From Planctomycetota bacterium (GTDB lineage Bacteria; Planctomycetota; Phycisphaerae; UBA1845): DNA of 64,000 nt. Below are positions 38,405-47,189 of the stretch, piece by piece (the first letter of the stretch is position 1; the number at the start of each line of letters is the position of its first letter). The stretch lies in NCBI GenBank assembly GCA_016200265.1, contig JACQFE010000060.1, positions 1 to 64,000 on the forward strand, in the 5' to 3' direction. Under the pieces are notes generated by a model, which saw only the letters and a list, made by a program, of their open reading frames with translations, was not told the DNA's origin and ran no database searches. Made by a program: the position numbers and the translations under genes.

Positions 38405-39178
38405 TCAACCACCCGTAAAGTGGATTTGCAGTTCCGCAAAATCGAACAAGTCAATGCTCATGCTGTCGTCGAAATCGAAGGCGTTGAAGCAATCAACTTC
38501 GCACGTGGTTATTGAGGAATCATTCGGGGCCGAACGCGCTCCCGGGCCTTCCATGCACGATCGAAACGCCTTGTAGTCCTTCTTATTGACGTCGCTATCT
38601 TCGTCAAAGTCGCCTGATGCCGGCGAATTGGTCGGTGGAAATTCGCCGCCGCGAACCGGCACCGTCGCGAATAAGAACGTAAACGGCGGCGAAGGCCCCA
38701 ATCCGATTCCCGTGTCCACGAACCTGAACGTTCCCTTGAACACGCAAAGGTCGGGGTTGAATCCAGGATCGGTCTTATCGACGAACCACGTCAAGTGAAC
38801 GTGCAGCGTAGCCCCGCCCAACAACATCCTTTGGCCGGGCGAATCCAGCACGATGCCGCTTGGAACGTCGGCGACGAGCAACGCCGGATCCAGCGAGATC
38901 ACTTCCAGCCAGACTTGCACGCCCTGCGGCATCGGCAGCACATCGCCAGCGGGAAATTGTTCGTAATTAAAACCGGGATTATTGTTCGACCAACCGTGAA
39001 GGAACGTGTCCACAGGGAACAGCGGGTTGTACAGAGAGGCGGGTTGGAATCCTGCAGGGCTCCACGCCAGATTCGTCCCGGTTACGCCCGGCCAAACGTC
39101 AGTGTTGTGTTGAGCAAGTGCCACCGAAGCCGACGTTCCTAGAGACACTGCCGCCAACGCGAGTGAAAGGTGTCTCAT
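38405..39178 (-). CDS. Secreted protein with dockerin-like C-terminus, paralogue of the adjacent PEP-CTERM protein
   Basis: Signal peptide MRHLSLALAAVSLGTSASVALA; VDTFLHGWSNNNPG...DKTDPGFNPDLCVFKGTFRFVDTGIGLGPSPPFTF; C-term GDFDEDSDVNKKDYKAFRSCMEGP...DFDDSMSIDLFDFAELQ. Confidence 0.8.
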   Translation of the reverse strand: MRHLSLALAAVSLGTSASVALAQHNTDVWPGVTGTNLAWSPAGFQPASLYNPLFPVDTFLHGWSNNNPGFNYEQFPAGDVLPMPQGVQVWLEVISLDPALLVADVPSGIVLDSPGQRMLLGGATLHVHLTWFVDKTDPGFNPDLCVFKGTFRFVDTGIGLGPSPPFTFLFATVPVRGGEFPPTNSPASGDFDEDSDVNKKDYKAFRSCMEGPGARSAPNDSSITTCEVDCFNAFDFDDSMSIDLFDFAELQIHFTGG

Positions 39179-39873
39179 ATTGATGACCCCTTGTGACTAT
39201 TCCGGAGACCGCGTCCGATTGTCGCCACGGCACCAAAGCTCAGCATGGCCAGCGTCATCGGCTCCGGCACCGGCGTAAAATGCAGCGTAAACGGCGCTGA
39301 TTCCGCATAGCCGGTTGTACCCGTATCCACAACGCGGAACGTCACCGCGTAATCGGTCTTGTTTGGATCAAAGTTGGGGTTGGTGGAATCAATGTGGAAT
39401 GTTCCATGTGTATCAAAGTCGGACCCGCCCAAGATGAACGAGCTTCCCGGCGTCGTTAGTGCGGTGGTAAAGCCCGGGCTCCAAACCTTGAAACCCGGAT
39501 CGATCGACACGAGCCGAAGGTTGATAATCGCCCCCGGGGCGAGCGTGAAGAAGTCGTTTGCGGGATTATCCTCGGCCGGAGTCTTGTTCCCGGGTTCATC
39601 GTTTGCCCAGCCGTGAAGGAAACTGTTGACCGGAGGCAGCTCGTTGAGACCGGGTGAACCGATGATCGTTTCGAGCTGGCCGGCGGCGTTATGTCCGATG
39701 ACGGTGTCCTCTTCGTGTCCGGTGCCGGCGACCACACCGCCAAACGCGGACGCTGAAAGTGTCGCGGCAAGCAAGCCAAAGGCCCACACTACCGATCGTT
39801 GCCAGACAGCAGTCTGCTTATTTTCTTCCCGATAAATCATCCACATGTCTGAGTCTTGAAGTTGCTTTTGCAT
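39175..39873 (-). CDS. PEP-CTERM sorting-signal protein
   Basis: VNSFLHGWANDEPG...DSTNPNFDPNKTDYAVTFRVVDTGTTGYAESAPFTLHFTPVPEPMTLAMLSFGAVATIGRGLRN: PVPEP + TM + basic tail; ATGA overlap with downstream gene. Confidence 0.85.
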   Translation of the reverse strand: MQKQLQDSDMWMIYREENKQTAVWQRSVVWAFGLLAATLSASAFGGVVAGTGHEEDTVIGHNAAGQLETIIGSPGLNELPPVNSFLHGWANDEPGNKTPAEDNPANDFFTLAPGAIINLRLVSIDPGFKVWSPGFTTALTTPGSSFILGGSDFDTHGTFHIDSTNPNFDPNKTDYAVTFRVVDTGTTGYAESAPFTLHFTPVPEPMTLAMLSFGAVATIGRGLRNSHKGSSI

Positions 39874-39910
39874 GGTTTCTCCTCCCCAAAAAGCCTGCGC
39901 CGCGTCGGTT

Positions 39911-40687
39911 TCATCGCGCGATCGTCGGGTCGTAGTAGTTTCGTTTCCAAACAATTCCGCCGTGAAGACTGCTATGTTGGTTGTCGATTGCGTACGTTCC
40001 CTCGAAGACATCCGCGGATACGTGGCCGTCGAAAAAGCCGTAATTGGCCTTCTTGAGATGGCGTTCGATGGCCATTTCATGCGACGCAAGCGTGCGCGGA
40101 TTCGACCACCAGGTTTCGGGATGCACGTGATCAGACACGGCGAACGGCCCGACTCCCACAAGTTCGACGAGGAAAATCGTGGTTCCCGCACGCGGAACCA
40201 AACCAAGCTTGTTGTAGGGCCCGCGCCCGCCGATTGTGTCCACCGTAAAGAAATTCGTGCCGTAGCTCGTCCTTCGATACACAGGCTGTGTGGACGGCGT
40301 GCCGCCGCTGTTCGGATCCCCGAAGTTCCCCGAGTTACCCTGCGTGAGCGTGCTTTGGGGCACAGGGTGTATCCAGAAATCGCTTTGATCCGTCGGACAG
40401 CGGGCGATCAACGTGTTTTCCCCGTAATCTTCCTTCAGCAAGTTGATCCATGCCGCTTGCTCGTTGCTGGTGCCGCCGTGAGCGAGCCCCGCGCTAACAA
40501 TTTCATCGCCGTGATCTCCGGCATAGAGATAGACCGCTTGCAGCAAGCCGCGCATGTTCGCGGCGCAGGCGGAAGTCTTGGCCGCCTGTCGGGCATGCGA
40601 CAATGATGGAAGCAGGATGCTGAGCAGCAGGGCGATGATGGCGATCACCACCAATAATTCGATCAAGGTGAATGCGCGTCGGCGCAT
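39911..40687 (-). CDS. Prepilin-type N-terminal cleavage/methylation protein
   Basis: [62 protein letters not shown]-term [32 protein letters not shown]. Confidence 0.9.
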   Translation of the reverse strand: MRRRAFTLIELLVVIAIIALLLSILLPSLSHARQAAKTSACAANMRGLLQAVYLYAGDHGDEIVSAGLAHGGTSNEQAAWINLLKEDYGENTLIARCPTDQSDFWIHPVPQSTLTQGNSGNFGDPNSGGTPSTQPVYRRTSYGTNFFTVDTIGGRGPYNKLGLVPRAGTTIFLVELVGVGPFAVSDHVHPETWWSNPRTLASHEMAIERHLKKANYGFFDGHVSADVFEGTYAIDNQHSSLHGGIVWKRNYYDPTIAR

Positions 40688-40846
40688 AGAACGCTCCTTC
40701 CTTGGGACTGACAATCGGATTCCAATTGGCGATTGAAGGGTTCAGGACGTCCCGGCACAACGGACGGCGCTCTGTAAGCGCGTAATCGGCGCGCTAATGC
40801 GCAACTGTCACGCCAAAGCGCGGAGCTTCCCGAACTCGAATATGGA

Positions 40847-41218
40847 TTAAACGGTTGGTGGCGCTCGCGGAGAGCGAAGTGTCAAAGGGAATGTATGAGC
40901 GAGGCACCGCTCAATTGCTGTGCGGCCTGTTCGGATTGAATCGCCGGCGAATGAGACCAAAGGTTGTGTGACGGTCGCCGACGAGCCATGCGTCAATTGG
41001 TGGCACGTCGGACAATCATCTTGCGACGAAGACTTTGATGATAAGGGGTTCGACCCGCCAGAATGTTGGGTCGCTTCCGAAAGATTTAGAGCCTGAAAAG
41101 AGCGAGAATTGTGATCGACTTGGAAGTGAAGTTGAGTTGATAGACCGCTCGCGAGAAAAAGATAGGCGAGCGTCGTGACCGAATTGCGAATGCCGAACCG
41201 CACCGGCTTTCCTCCCAA
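40847..41218 (-). CDS. Small hypothetical protein with TM/signal segment and CPTCHQLTH motif
   Basis: RNSVTTLAYLFLASGLSTQLHFQVDH...DDCPTCHQLTHGS; ORF only, weak support. Confidence 0.35.
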   Translation of the reverse strand: MGGKPVRFGIRNSVTTLAYLFLASGLSTQLHFQVDHNSRSFQALNLSEATQHSGGSNPLSSKSSSQDDCPTCHQLTHGSSATVTQPLVSFAGDSIRTGRTAIERCLAHTFPLTLRSPRAPPTV

Positions 41219-41300
41219 TAGACCGCACCATCATACGAACAAACATCTTTGTGTCAATTGCATTTTCTTGCACCAAGAGCTGCTCTACAACAGGGTCAGA

Positions 41301-41367
41301 GCGCAACCAAACTCCAGTCATTGAACGACCGATAAGCAATCTGCAGGCCGACATTGGTTTGAATCGC
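41301..41367 (+). repeat. Right copy of ~67-bp imperfect direct repeat
   Basis: GCGCAACCAAACTCCAGT-CATT-GAACGACCGATAAGCA-A-TC-T-GCAG...TTGAATCGC; see 38299-38365. Confidence 0.7.
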
Positions 41368-41388
41368 TTGGCATAGGCTGCGCGCAGA

Positions 41389-42273
41389 GTGAACGCGGTG
41401 CGCGACGCAAGTTTCGATCGGATTCGCCAACGGCCTTATGGAGTTCGGATGTTCGCTGGAGCGGAAATCGAATCAACGCAATGGAGCTGGTCGCGATGCC
41501 GCGATCTGTTCATCAATCTGACATGGCGCGACATCCGCGTCCGCTACAGTCAATCGATCCTCGGCGCTGCATGGGCAGTCGTCCTGCCATTGTCGACTGC
41601 ACTGATCTTCACGTTCGTTTTCGGCGCGACACTGAAGCCCGTGCAAGGACTAACAAATGTTCCGTATCCGCTTTTTGCCCTCTCCGGACTTGTGCCTTGG
41701 ATATTTTTCAGCAGCAGCCTCAATGCGTGCGTCAATTGCCTCGTTGCGAATCGAAACCTCATTACAAAAGTATATTTTCCGAGGGAAGTGTTTCCGGCCT
41801 CCTGTGTAGCCGCAGCACTCGTGGATTTCGCACTAGGCATTGTCGCGCTTTATGCCTTAATGATCTGGTTTCAGTGGCGTGGCGGATGGAACATTCGGTG
41901 GGGTTGGTGGATTGGCGTCGCGCCGGCAATTATAGGCGCGCAAGCTCTTTTCGCACTTGGCATCGGCATGTGGCTCGCTATGGCCAACTTGTTCTATCGC
42001 GACGTTCGCCAGTTGGTTGGAGTCGGAATCCAGTTATGGATGTTCGTGTCTGGGGTTGTCGTCGCGGCGCCACGTGGAAGCAAGCTTGGTGAGGTTCTGT
42101 ACTTTGCAAATCCAATGACAACATTTGTGGCCTCATTCCGCGCCTGCATTCTCTACGGAATTTCACCTTCACCGGGCGAATTAGCACCGGCAATCGGAAT
42201 TGCATTCCTCGCCTTGATGGTCGGATGGTGGTGGTTTCGCAAGGCGTCCTTTCGATTCGCGGAGTGCATTTGA
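41389..42273 (+). CDS. wzm: ABC-2 type polysaccharide export permease (Wzm-like); start possibly 41449
   Basis: SQSILGAAWAVVLPLSTALIFTFVFGATLKP...YPLFALSGLVPWIFFSSSLNACVNCLVANRNLITKVYFPREVFP. Confidence 0.9.
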   Translation: MNAVRDASFDRIRQRPYGVRMFAGAEIESTQWSWSRCRDLFINLTWRDIRVRYSQSILGAAWAVVLPLSTALIFTFVFGATLKPVQGLTNVPYPLFALSGLVPWIFFSSSLNACVNCLVANRNLITKVYFPREVFPASCVAAALVDFALGIVALYALMIWFQWRGGWNIRWGWWIGVAPAIIGAQALFALGIGMWLAMANLFYRDVRQLVGVGIQLWMFVSGVVVAAPRGSKLGEVLYFANPMTTFVASFRACILYGISPSPGELAPAIGIAFLALMVGWWWFRKASFRFAECI

Positions 42274-43520
42274 TGGCTGCGCCCGTCATACAAGTGGAAG
42301 GAGTATCGAAGGAATTTCGACTGGATCGAGGCCATCGATCACTTCGCGAAGCGTTCACCTCATTCTGGCGACCCAATACCGGAAATGATTCCTCGCACCG
42401 CTTCAATGCATTGAGGGACGTTACATTTTGCGCTGCGGAAGGCGAAGCTCTGGGAATCATTGGCCCCAATGGGGCGGGCAAGAGCACCATTCTCAAACTC
42501 CTCGCGGGTATTCTTCGCCCCGATACGGGTCGCATTAGAGTCACTGGTCGATCGGCCGCCATGATTGAAGTGGGGGCCGGATTTCACGGTGACCTCACAG
42601 GACGAGAGAACATTTTTCTCAATGGCGCGATCTTGGGAATGCCTCGTAATGCAATTCAGGCGAAATTGGACTCGATTGTGGCGTTCGCGGGCATTGAGCG
42701 ATTTCTCGACATGCCGGTGAAGCGATACAGCTCGGGTATGTATGCGCGCTTGGGATTCGCAATCGCGATCCACACAGAGCCGCGCGTTCTGTTGATTGAC
42801 GAAGTGCTTTCCGTGGGCGACGCCGTGTACCGCGTTCGGTGTCTAGACAGAATGCGATCGCTCGTTGAACAGGGGGTCACTCTCATCTTGGTCACCCATG
42901 ATCTTGACCAAATGCAAAGCATTTGCAAACGTGCGATTGTGCTCGATGATGGCACGATTGCGTACGATGGGCCTGCAAGCTCAGCGGCTACCGAATATCT
43001 TACGGCCATGACCAAGTCGCAACCGAGCCGAACGGGCGATATTGCCCTTGTCCATGGTTGTGAAAAAGCGGAGTTGGTTGCATTTCGGGTTCTCGATGAA
43101 TTGAGCGACGAGGTGACTTCGATCGCACCGAATGATTCCATTACTCTCGATCTGCAACTGCGTTTTCCTACGTCGGTCAATGAGCTCGCAATTGAGATCA
43201 ATCTTCATCGCGTGGGTCGCGGACTCGTGATGAGTTTGAATTCAGACCGCGATGACATGCGAATTCAGCCATGTGACTCCTGCATGAACTTAGAAATTGC
43301 CGTCATGCGGCTTCCTCTGTGCGCCGGTCGATATTGCTGGAGCGTGCGCGTATGGCGCAAACCCGATGGCGCATTGTTGCTCGATACGCCGCTCATGTAT
43401 CCGATCGCGATCGAGGACGTAGGAACCAACGCCGGCGCAATCGCCGTGAATCGAGAATGGCGACTGAGCACGGAAGCCAAGTACGCAAAGCTACCGATCG
43501 CAGTGGGAGTCGGGAGTTGA
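42273..43520 (+). CDS. wzt: Polysaccharide export ABC transporter ATP-binding protein (Wzt-like, with C-terminal extension)
   Basis: GPNGAGKSTILKLLAGILRPDTGRIRVTGRSAAMIEVGAGFHGDLTGRENIFLNGAILGM; YSSGMYARLGFAIAIHTEPRVLLIDEVLSVGD; Wzt_C-like ~170 aa tail. Confidence 0.92.
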   Translation: MAAPVIQVEGVSKEFRLDRGHRSLREAFTSFWRPNTGNDSSHRFNALRDVTFCAAEGEALGIIGPNGAGKSTILKLLAGILRPDTGRIRVTGRSAAMIEVGAGFHGDLTGRENIFLNGAILGMPRNAIQAKLDSIVAFAGIERFLDMPVKRYSSGMYARLGFAIAIHTEPRVLLIDEVLSVGDAVYRVRCLDRMRSLVEQGVTLILVTHDLDQMQSICKRAIVLDDGTIAYDGPASSAATEYLTAMTKSQPSRTGDIALVHGCEKAELVAFRVLDELSDEVTSIAPNDSITLDLQLRFPTSVNELAIEINLHRVGRGLVMSLNSDRDDMRIQPCDSCMNLEIAVMRLPLCAGRYCWSVRVWRKPDGALLLDTPLMYPIAIEDVGTNAGAIAVNREWRLSTEAKYAKLPIAVGVGS

Positions 43521-43526
43521 ATTTCT

Positions 43527-44627
43527 ATGCGCATTTGCCTATTTGCCGACGCCCGTTCCGTTCACATTCAGCAGCTGACAAGAGCGCTCTGCGCTGAGGG
43601 GCATTCAATTCATATTGTCACACACAAGCCCGCACTTGTTCCCGGCGCGACGGTCGAACGCTTCCAGGTTCCAATAGCCGGACTGACGCATCCTCATCGT
43701 TGGAGACGGAGACTGCGCGATTATTTACGACAATTTGTGCGATCGTTTGATATCGTAAACATACAGTTTTTGAGCGACTGGGGGTTTCGATCTGAAGAGG
43801 ATGATTGGGAAGATGGCTGTGTCGTGTGCAGTGCGTGGGGCTCAGACGTTTTTGACCCGCCTGAGGAGACGCCCGCAGGTGCTGAGCTCCTGCGAATTCG
43901 TCGCAACATGTTGCAGCATGCACATGCGATCACCGCATGTGGACTTTCGTTCGCGCACGAATTGGCCGCATTTGGCGGCCTTTCTGAAGACTCAATTTCA
44001 ATCGCCCCGTTCGGCGTGGATTGCAATCTATTTCACTCGCAGGCCAAAGCGACTCACATTCAGAAAATGCTTCGTGTCGGATGCTTCAAGGGATTTCGAC
44101 CAGTGTACGGTATTCCATATTTCATTCGCGCGATGCCGCTCATTGCAAAGCACGTGCCGACTGCGGAGTTCATTCTCGTCGGCGCCGGATGTCAACTTGA
44201 AGAGTGCAAAAAATTGGCAATAGACAGTGGAGTTGCAGACAAGGTTCAATGGATTGGCCGGCAATCCCATGGCTCGCTTCCACACATCCTTGCTGAATGG
44301 GATGTGAGCGTAATGCCCTCTGTTCATGAAGCGTTTGGCGTGGCGGCGCTGGAGAGTTCGGCCATGCAGATTCCGGTCGTGGCTTCCACTGCCCTCGGCT
44401 TTCGGGACACAATTCAGCAAGGTGTAACGGGCGCGCTCGTTTCCGTTCAGGACACGCGAGCCCTTGCGGATTGCATAGTGGGTCTTCTGCAAGATGGAGT
44501 TGAAAGGCGGCGGATGGGAGCGGAAGGTCGCAGGTGGGTTCAGAAGACGTATGACTGGCAAGTTGTCGCGCCTCAATGGTCGTCCGTATTTGAGTCCGCG
44601 CGAGAGCGCACACTGACGATGATATGA
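43527..44627 (+). CDS. Glycosyltransferase family 4-type
   Basis: MRICLFADARSVHIQQLTRALCAEGHSIHIVTHKP ... VQWIGRQSHGSLPHILAEWDVSVMPSVHEAFGVAALESSAMQIPVVAS. Confidence 0.9.
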   Translation: MRICLFADARSVHIQQLTRALCAEGHSIHIVTHKPALVPGATVERFQVPIAGLTHPHRWRRRLRDYLRQFVRSFDIVNIQFLSDWGFRSEEDDWEDGCVVCSAWGSDVFDPPEETPAGAELLRIRRNMLQHAHAITACGLSFAHELAAFGGLSEDSISIAPFGVDCNLFHSQAKATHIQKMLRVGCFKGFRPVYGIPYFIRAMPLIAKHVPTAEFILVGAGCQLEECKKLAIDSGVADKVQWIGRQSHGSLPHILAEWDVSVMPSVHEAFGVAALESSAMQIPVVASTALGFRDTIQQGVTGALVSVQDTRALADCIVGLLQDGVERRRMGAEGRRWVQKTYDWQVVAPQWSSVFESARERTLTMI

Positions 44628-45643
44628 GCGGGAGCGATCGGAGTATCGACACAATGCACGCTATGGTGTCCATCATCATTCCGACGTACCAACGAGCCGC
44701 CTTGTTGCCGCGCGCGCTGAATTCGGTGGCTGCTCAGACAAACGACGATTGGGAAGCAATTGTTGTCGATGACGGATCGACCGACGACACCAAGGAAGTC
44801 GTCCGACAATTCGCCTCGAAGACTGGCCGGATCAGATATGTTCATCAGCCCAATCAAGGTGCAAGTGCGGCGCGGAACCGAGGAATTGATGCTGCGAGTG
44901 GAGAGTTCGTCGCATTCTTGGATTCCGACGATGAATACTTGCCGAAAATGATCGAGCGCGAGCTCTCTTTGTTTCGGCGCGCCCCAACCCTTGGACTAGT
45001 GTTCAGTGATTATTCATACGTCGATTTGGACGGTTTGTTGCACGGAAGCGCATTGTGTGACTTTTTTCCAATTGTTCACGCGATGCCGCGAGAACTGATT
45101 GAAACCAACTCATACCTATTTCCCTTGGGAATCAAGGATTGGCTTGGTCAATCATATTTTGTCTCCACAATTGCGGGCATGGTGCGCCGTGACGTGCTCG
45201 GTGATGCGATTCGATTTTCGCGCGAGCATGGCTACGCAGAAGAGTGGCTGTTTTTCGGCCAGGTAGCCGAGCGGTGCCAAGTGGGGTTCGTCAATGAGTC
45301 GTTGGCGTTGCACCATTTTACGCCTGGGAGCATGACAAGAAACGGCGAGGGCAATCACCTGGGCAGAGTCAAGAGCTTAATGGGGATGCTCAACGGCATC
45401 GATAGCCTGACTCATTTGCAAAGACAGAAATTGCGATTGCAATTGAGTGATGCATTTGCAGGCATGAGATATACAAAAACACGAGTGGGAAATGAGTGGA
45501 ATTCCTGTGTTTACTCTTGGAAATCTTTTTTGCAGAGCCCGACGTTGCGCGGGTTGGGGCGGAGTGCGAAACAGGCGTGTAGGGCAATCGTTGCATCATT
45601 AAATGGTAGTGACTGTGGGCGGAGCGCCGCGGGCAATGAATAG
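44624..45643 (+). CDS. Glycosyltransferase family 2-type
   Basis: VSIIIPTYQRAALLPRALNSVAAQTNDDWEAIVVDDGSTDDTKEVV...GASAARNRGIDAASGEFVAFLDSDDEYLPKM; ATGA overlap with previous gene. Confidence 0.92.
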   Translation: MSGSDRSIDTMHAMVSIIIPTYQRAALLPRALNSVAAQTNDDWEAIVVDDGSTDDTKEVVRQFASKTGRIRYVHQPNQGASAARNRGIDAASGEFVAFLDSDDEYLPKMIERELSLFRRAPTLGLVFSDYSYVDLDGLLHGSALCDFFPIVHAMPRELIETNSYLFPLGIKDWLGQSYFVSTIAGMVRRDVLGDAIRFSREHGYAEEWLFFGQVAERCQVGFVNESLALHHFTPGSMTRNGEGNHLGRVKSLMGMLNGIDSLTHLQRQKLRLQLSDAFAGMRYTKTRVGNEWNSCVYSWKSFLQSPTLRGLGRSAKQACRAIVASLNGSDCGRSAAGNE

Positions 45644-47183
45644 CTTTCAGGATTCAACAACTATCATTGTAAATGGCGCCATGCGTCTTGCTGGTCCAGA
45701 GCAGATTGGCACGAGTCATGGGCTGTCCGCAAGAGATTCCCATCCGTCGCCGGACGTGAGAGGTGCGCCGGCGGATGTTTGGAGTCGCCTCTGGGAAAGA
45801 ACGAGAACTACAAATGGTCATGACGCGCTTTTGCAGCGAGAGCGCGCGTGCCCGCGCTGGCAGCTGATCAAGGACCGGTTGCTCGGGATATTTGGAACAA
45901 TCAAGGGCTTGCGCACGCTCGAATTGGGCAGTGGACGCGGCGATCTGTCGGCGCTACTTGCGGAAGCGGGCGCCAAAGTCACATTGCTGGATGCGAGCAA
46001 GACGGCTCTCTGTCATGCCAAGGCGCGCTTCGGCACACTTGGCCATGCGGCACAGTTTAGGCTTGGCGACCTTTTTGCTCTATCCGGAGATCTGCGGGGG
46101 CGCTTTGATGTGGTCTTGTCATCGGGTGTGCTCGAACACTTTGTCGGAGGTGCGAGAAAGCGGGGTATCGTATGTCATAAGTATGCGCTCCGAGATGGCG
46201 GTGTTGCCGTAATCAGCGTTCCGAATGCCGCATGTCTACCCTATCGAGTATGGAAACTCTACTTGGAACTGCGTGGGTGGTGGCCTTACGGACTTGAGGC
46301 GCCTTTCACAAGAGCTGAACTCTTGCGGTGTGCGGAACAGGCGGGATTGGAACATACTGTCGTCGATGGAATTGGCTTTTGGCAATCAACGGGCGACCAT
46401 ATTGCTCGTGGCTTGTGCAAGCGTTCAGTGGATTGGAGCAACACGAAGTCCCGATTCGATGCTGCAATGGGCATGTCGTTGCTATTGATGGGGCGACATT
46501 TTGCGGCGGCATCGCGGCAATCCGACCCGCTTGTGGAAAAGCATTTTGCCAAGAGAGGGCGCGGACCAGAGTTTCAAATGGAATCCCGATGGTTGCAGAG
46601 CCATTTGGACTCCTCCAAGCCCGCAATTGTGGAAATTGGATGCGGCGCAGGTGGTTTGCTTCACGCTTTAGGTTATCGCAATGCCATGGGGATTGATGTC
46701 AATATCCAAGGATTGCAGATCACAAAAGCGCGCTCACCCGGCGCGCGAGTGGCCGCGTCGGACGCAATGAGGCTGCCGTTCGGCGATCAGACAATTGACG
46801 TCATTGTCCAGCAGCATGTTGTTGAACATCTTCCCGATCCCATCGCGGCGATGAGGGAATGGCGGCGCGTGCTCAAGCCCGGTGGGACGTTGCTCGTGGT
46901 CACACCGAACGCCGATTTTGCCGATCCAAGTGCATTTGCCGACGACACGCACGTAAGCCTAATGAATCGACCCGCAGCCGTGGAATTGCTCACCATGTCT
47001 GGATTCGAAATCATCGAACATCGAACATTGGGTTTGCCTTTTGCGCGAAACTCTTCGCATTTACCCGGAATGTGGCGACTGCGCCGGTGGCTCATTGGCA
47101 ATGCACGAATCCTATCGAATGTGCCGGGTTGGAAAGACCGAGGTCAAAGCCTGGTGTGTGCCGCCAGAAAGCCTTTAGGATGA
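45636..47183 (+). CDS. Protein with two tandem class I SAM-dependent methyltransferase domains
   Basis: Motif I twice: LRTLELGSGRGDLSALLAEAGAKVTLLDAS and PAIVEIGCGAGGLLHALGYRNAMGIDVN; second has VQQHVVEHLPDPIAAMREWRRVLKPGGTLLVVTPN. Confidence 0.88.
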   Translation: MNSFQDSTTIIVNGAMRLAGPEQIGTSHGLSARDSHPSPDVRGAPADVWSRLWERTRTTNGHDALLQRERACPRWQLIKDRLLGIFGTIKGLRTLELGSGRGDLSALLAEAGAKVTLLDASKTALCHAKARFGTLGHAAQFRLGDLFALSGDLRGRFDVVLSSGVLEHFVGGARKRGIVCHKYALRDGGVAVISVPNAACLPYRVWKLYLELRGWWPYGLEAPFTRAELLRCAEQAGLEHTVVDGIGFWQSTGDHIARGLCKRSVDWSNTKSRFDAAMGMSLLLMGRHFAAASRQSDPLVEKHFAKRGRGPEFQMESRWLQSHLDSSKPAIVEIGCGAGGLLHALGYRNAMGIDVNIQGLQITKARSPGARVAASDAMRLPFGDQTIDVIVQQHVVEHLPDPIAAMREWRRVLKPGGTLLVVTPNADFADPSAFADDTHVSLMNRPAAVELLTMSGFEIIEHRTLGLPFARNSSHLPGMWRLRRWLIGNARILSNVPGWKDRGQSLVCAARKPLG

Positions 47184-47189
47184 CCGTTT

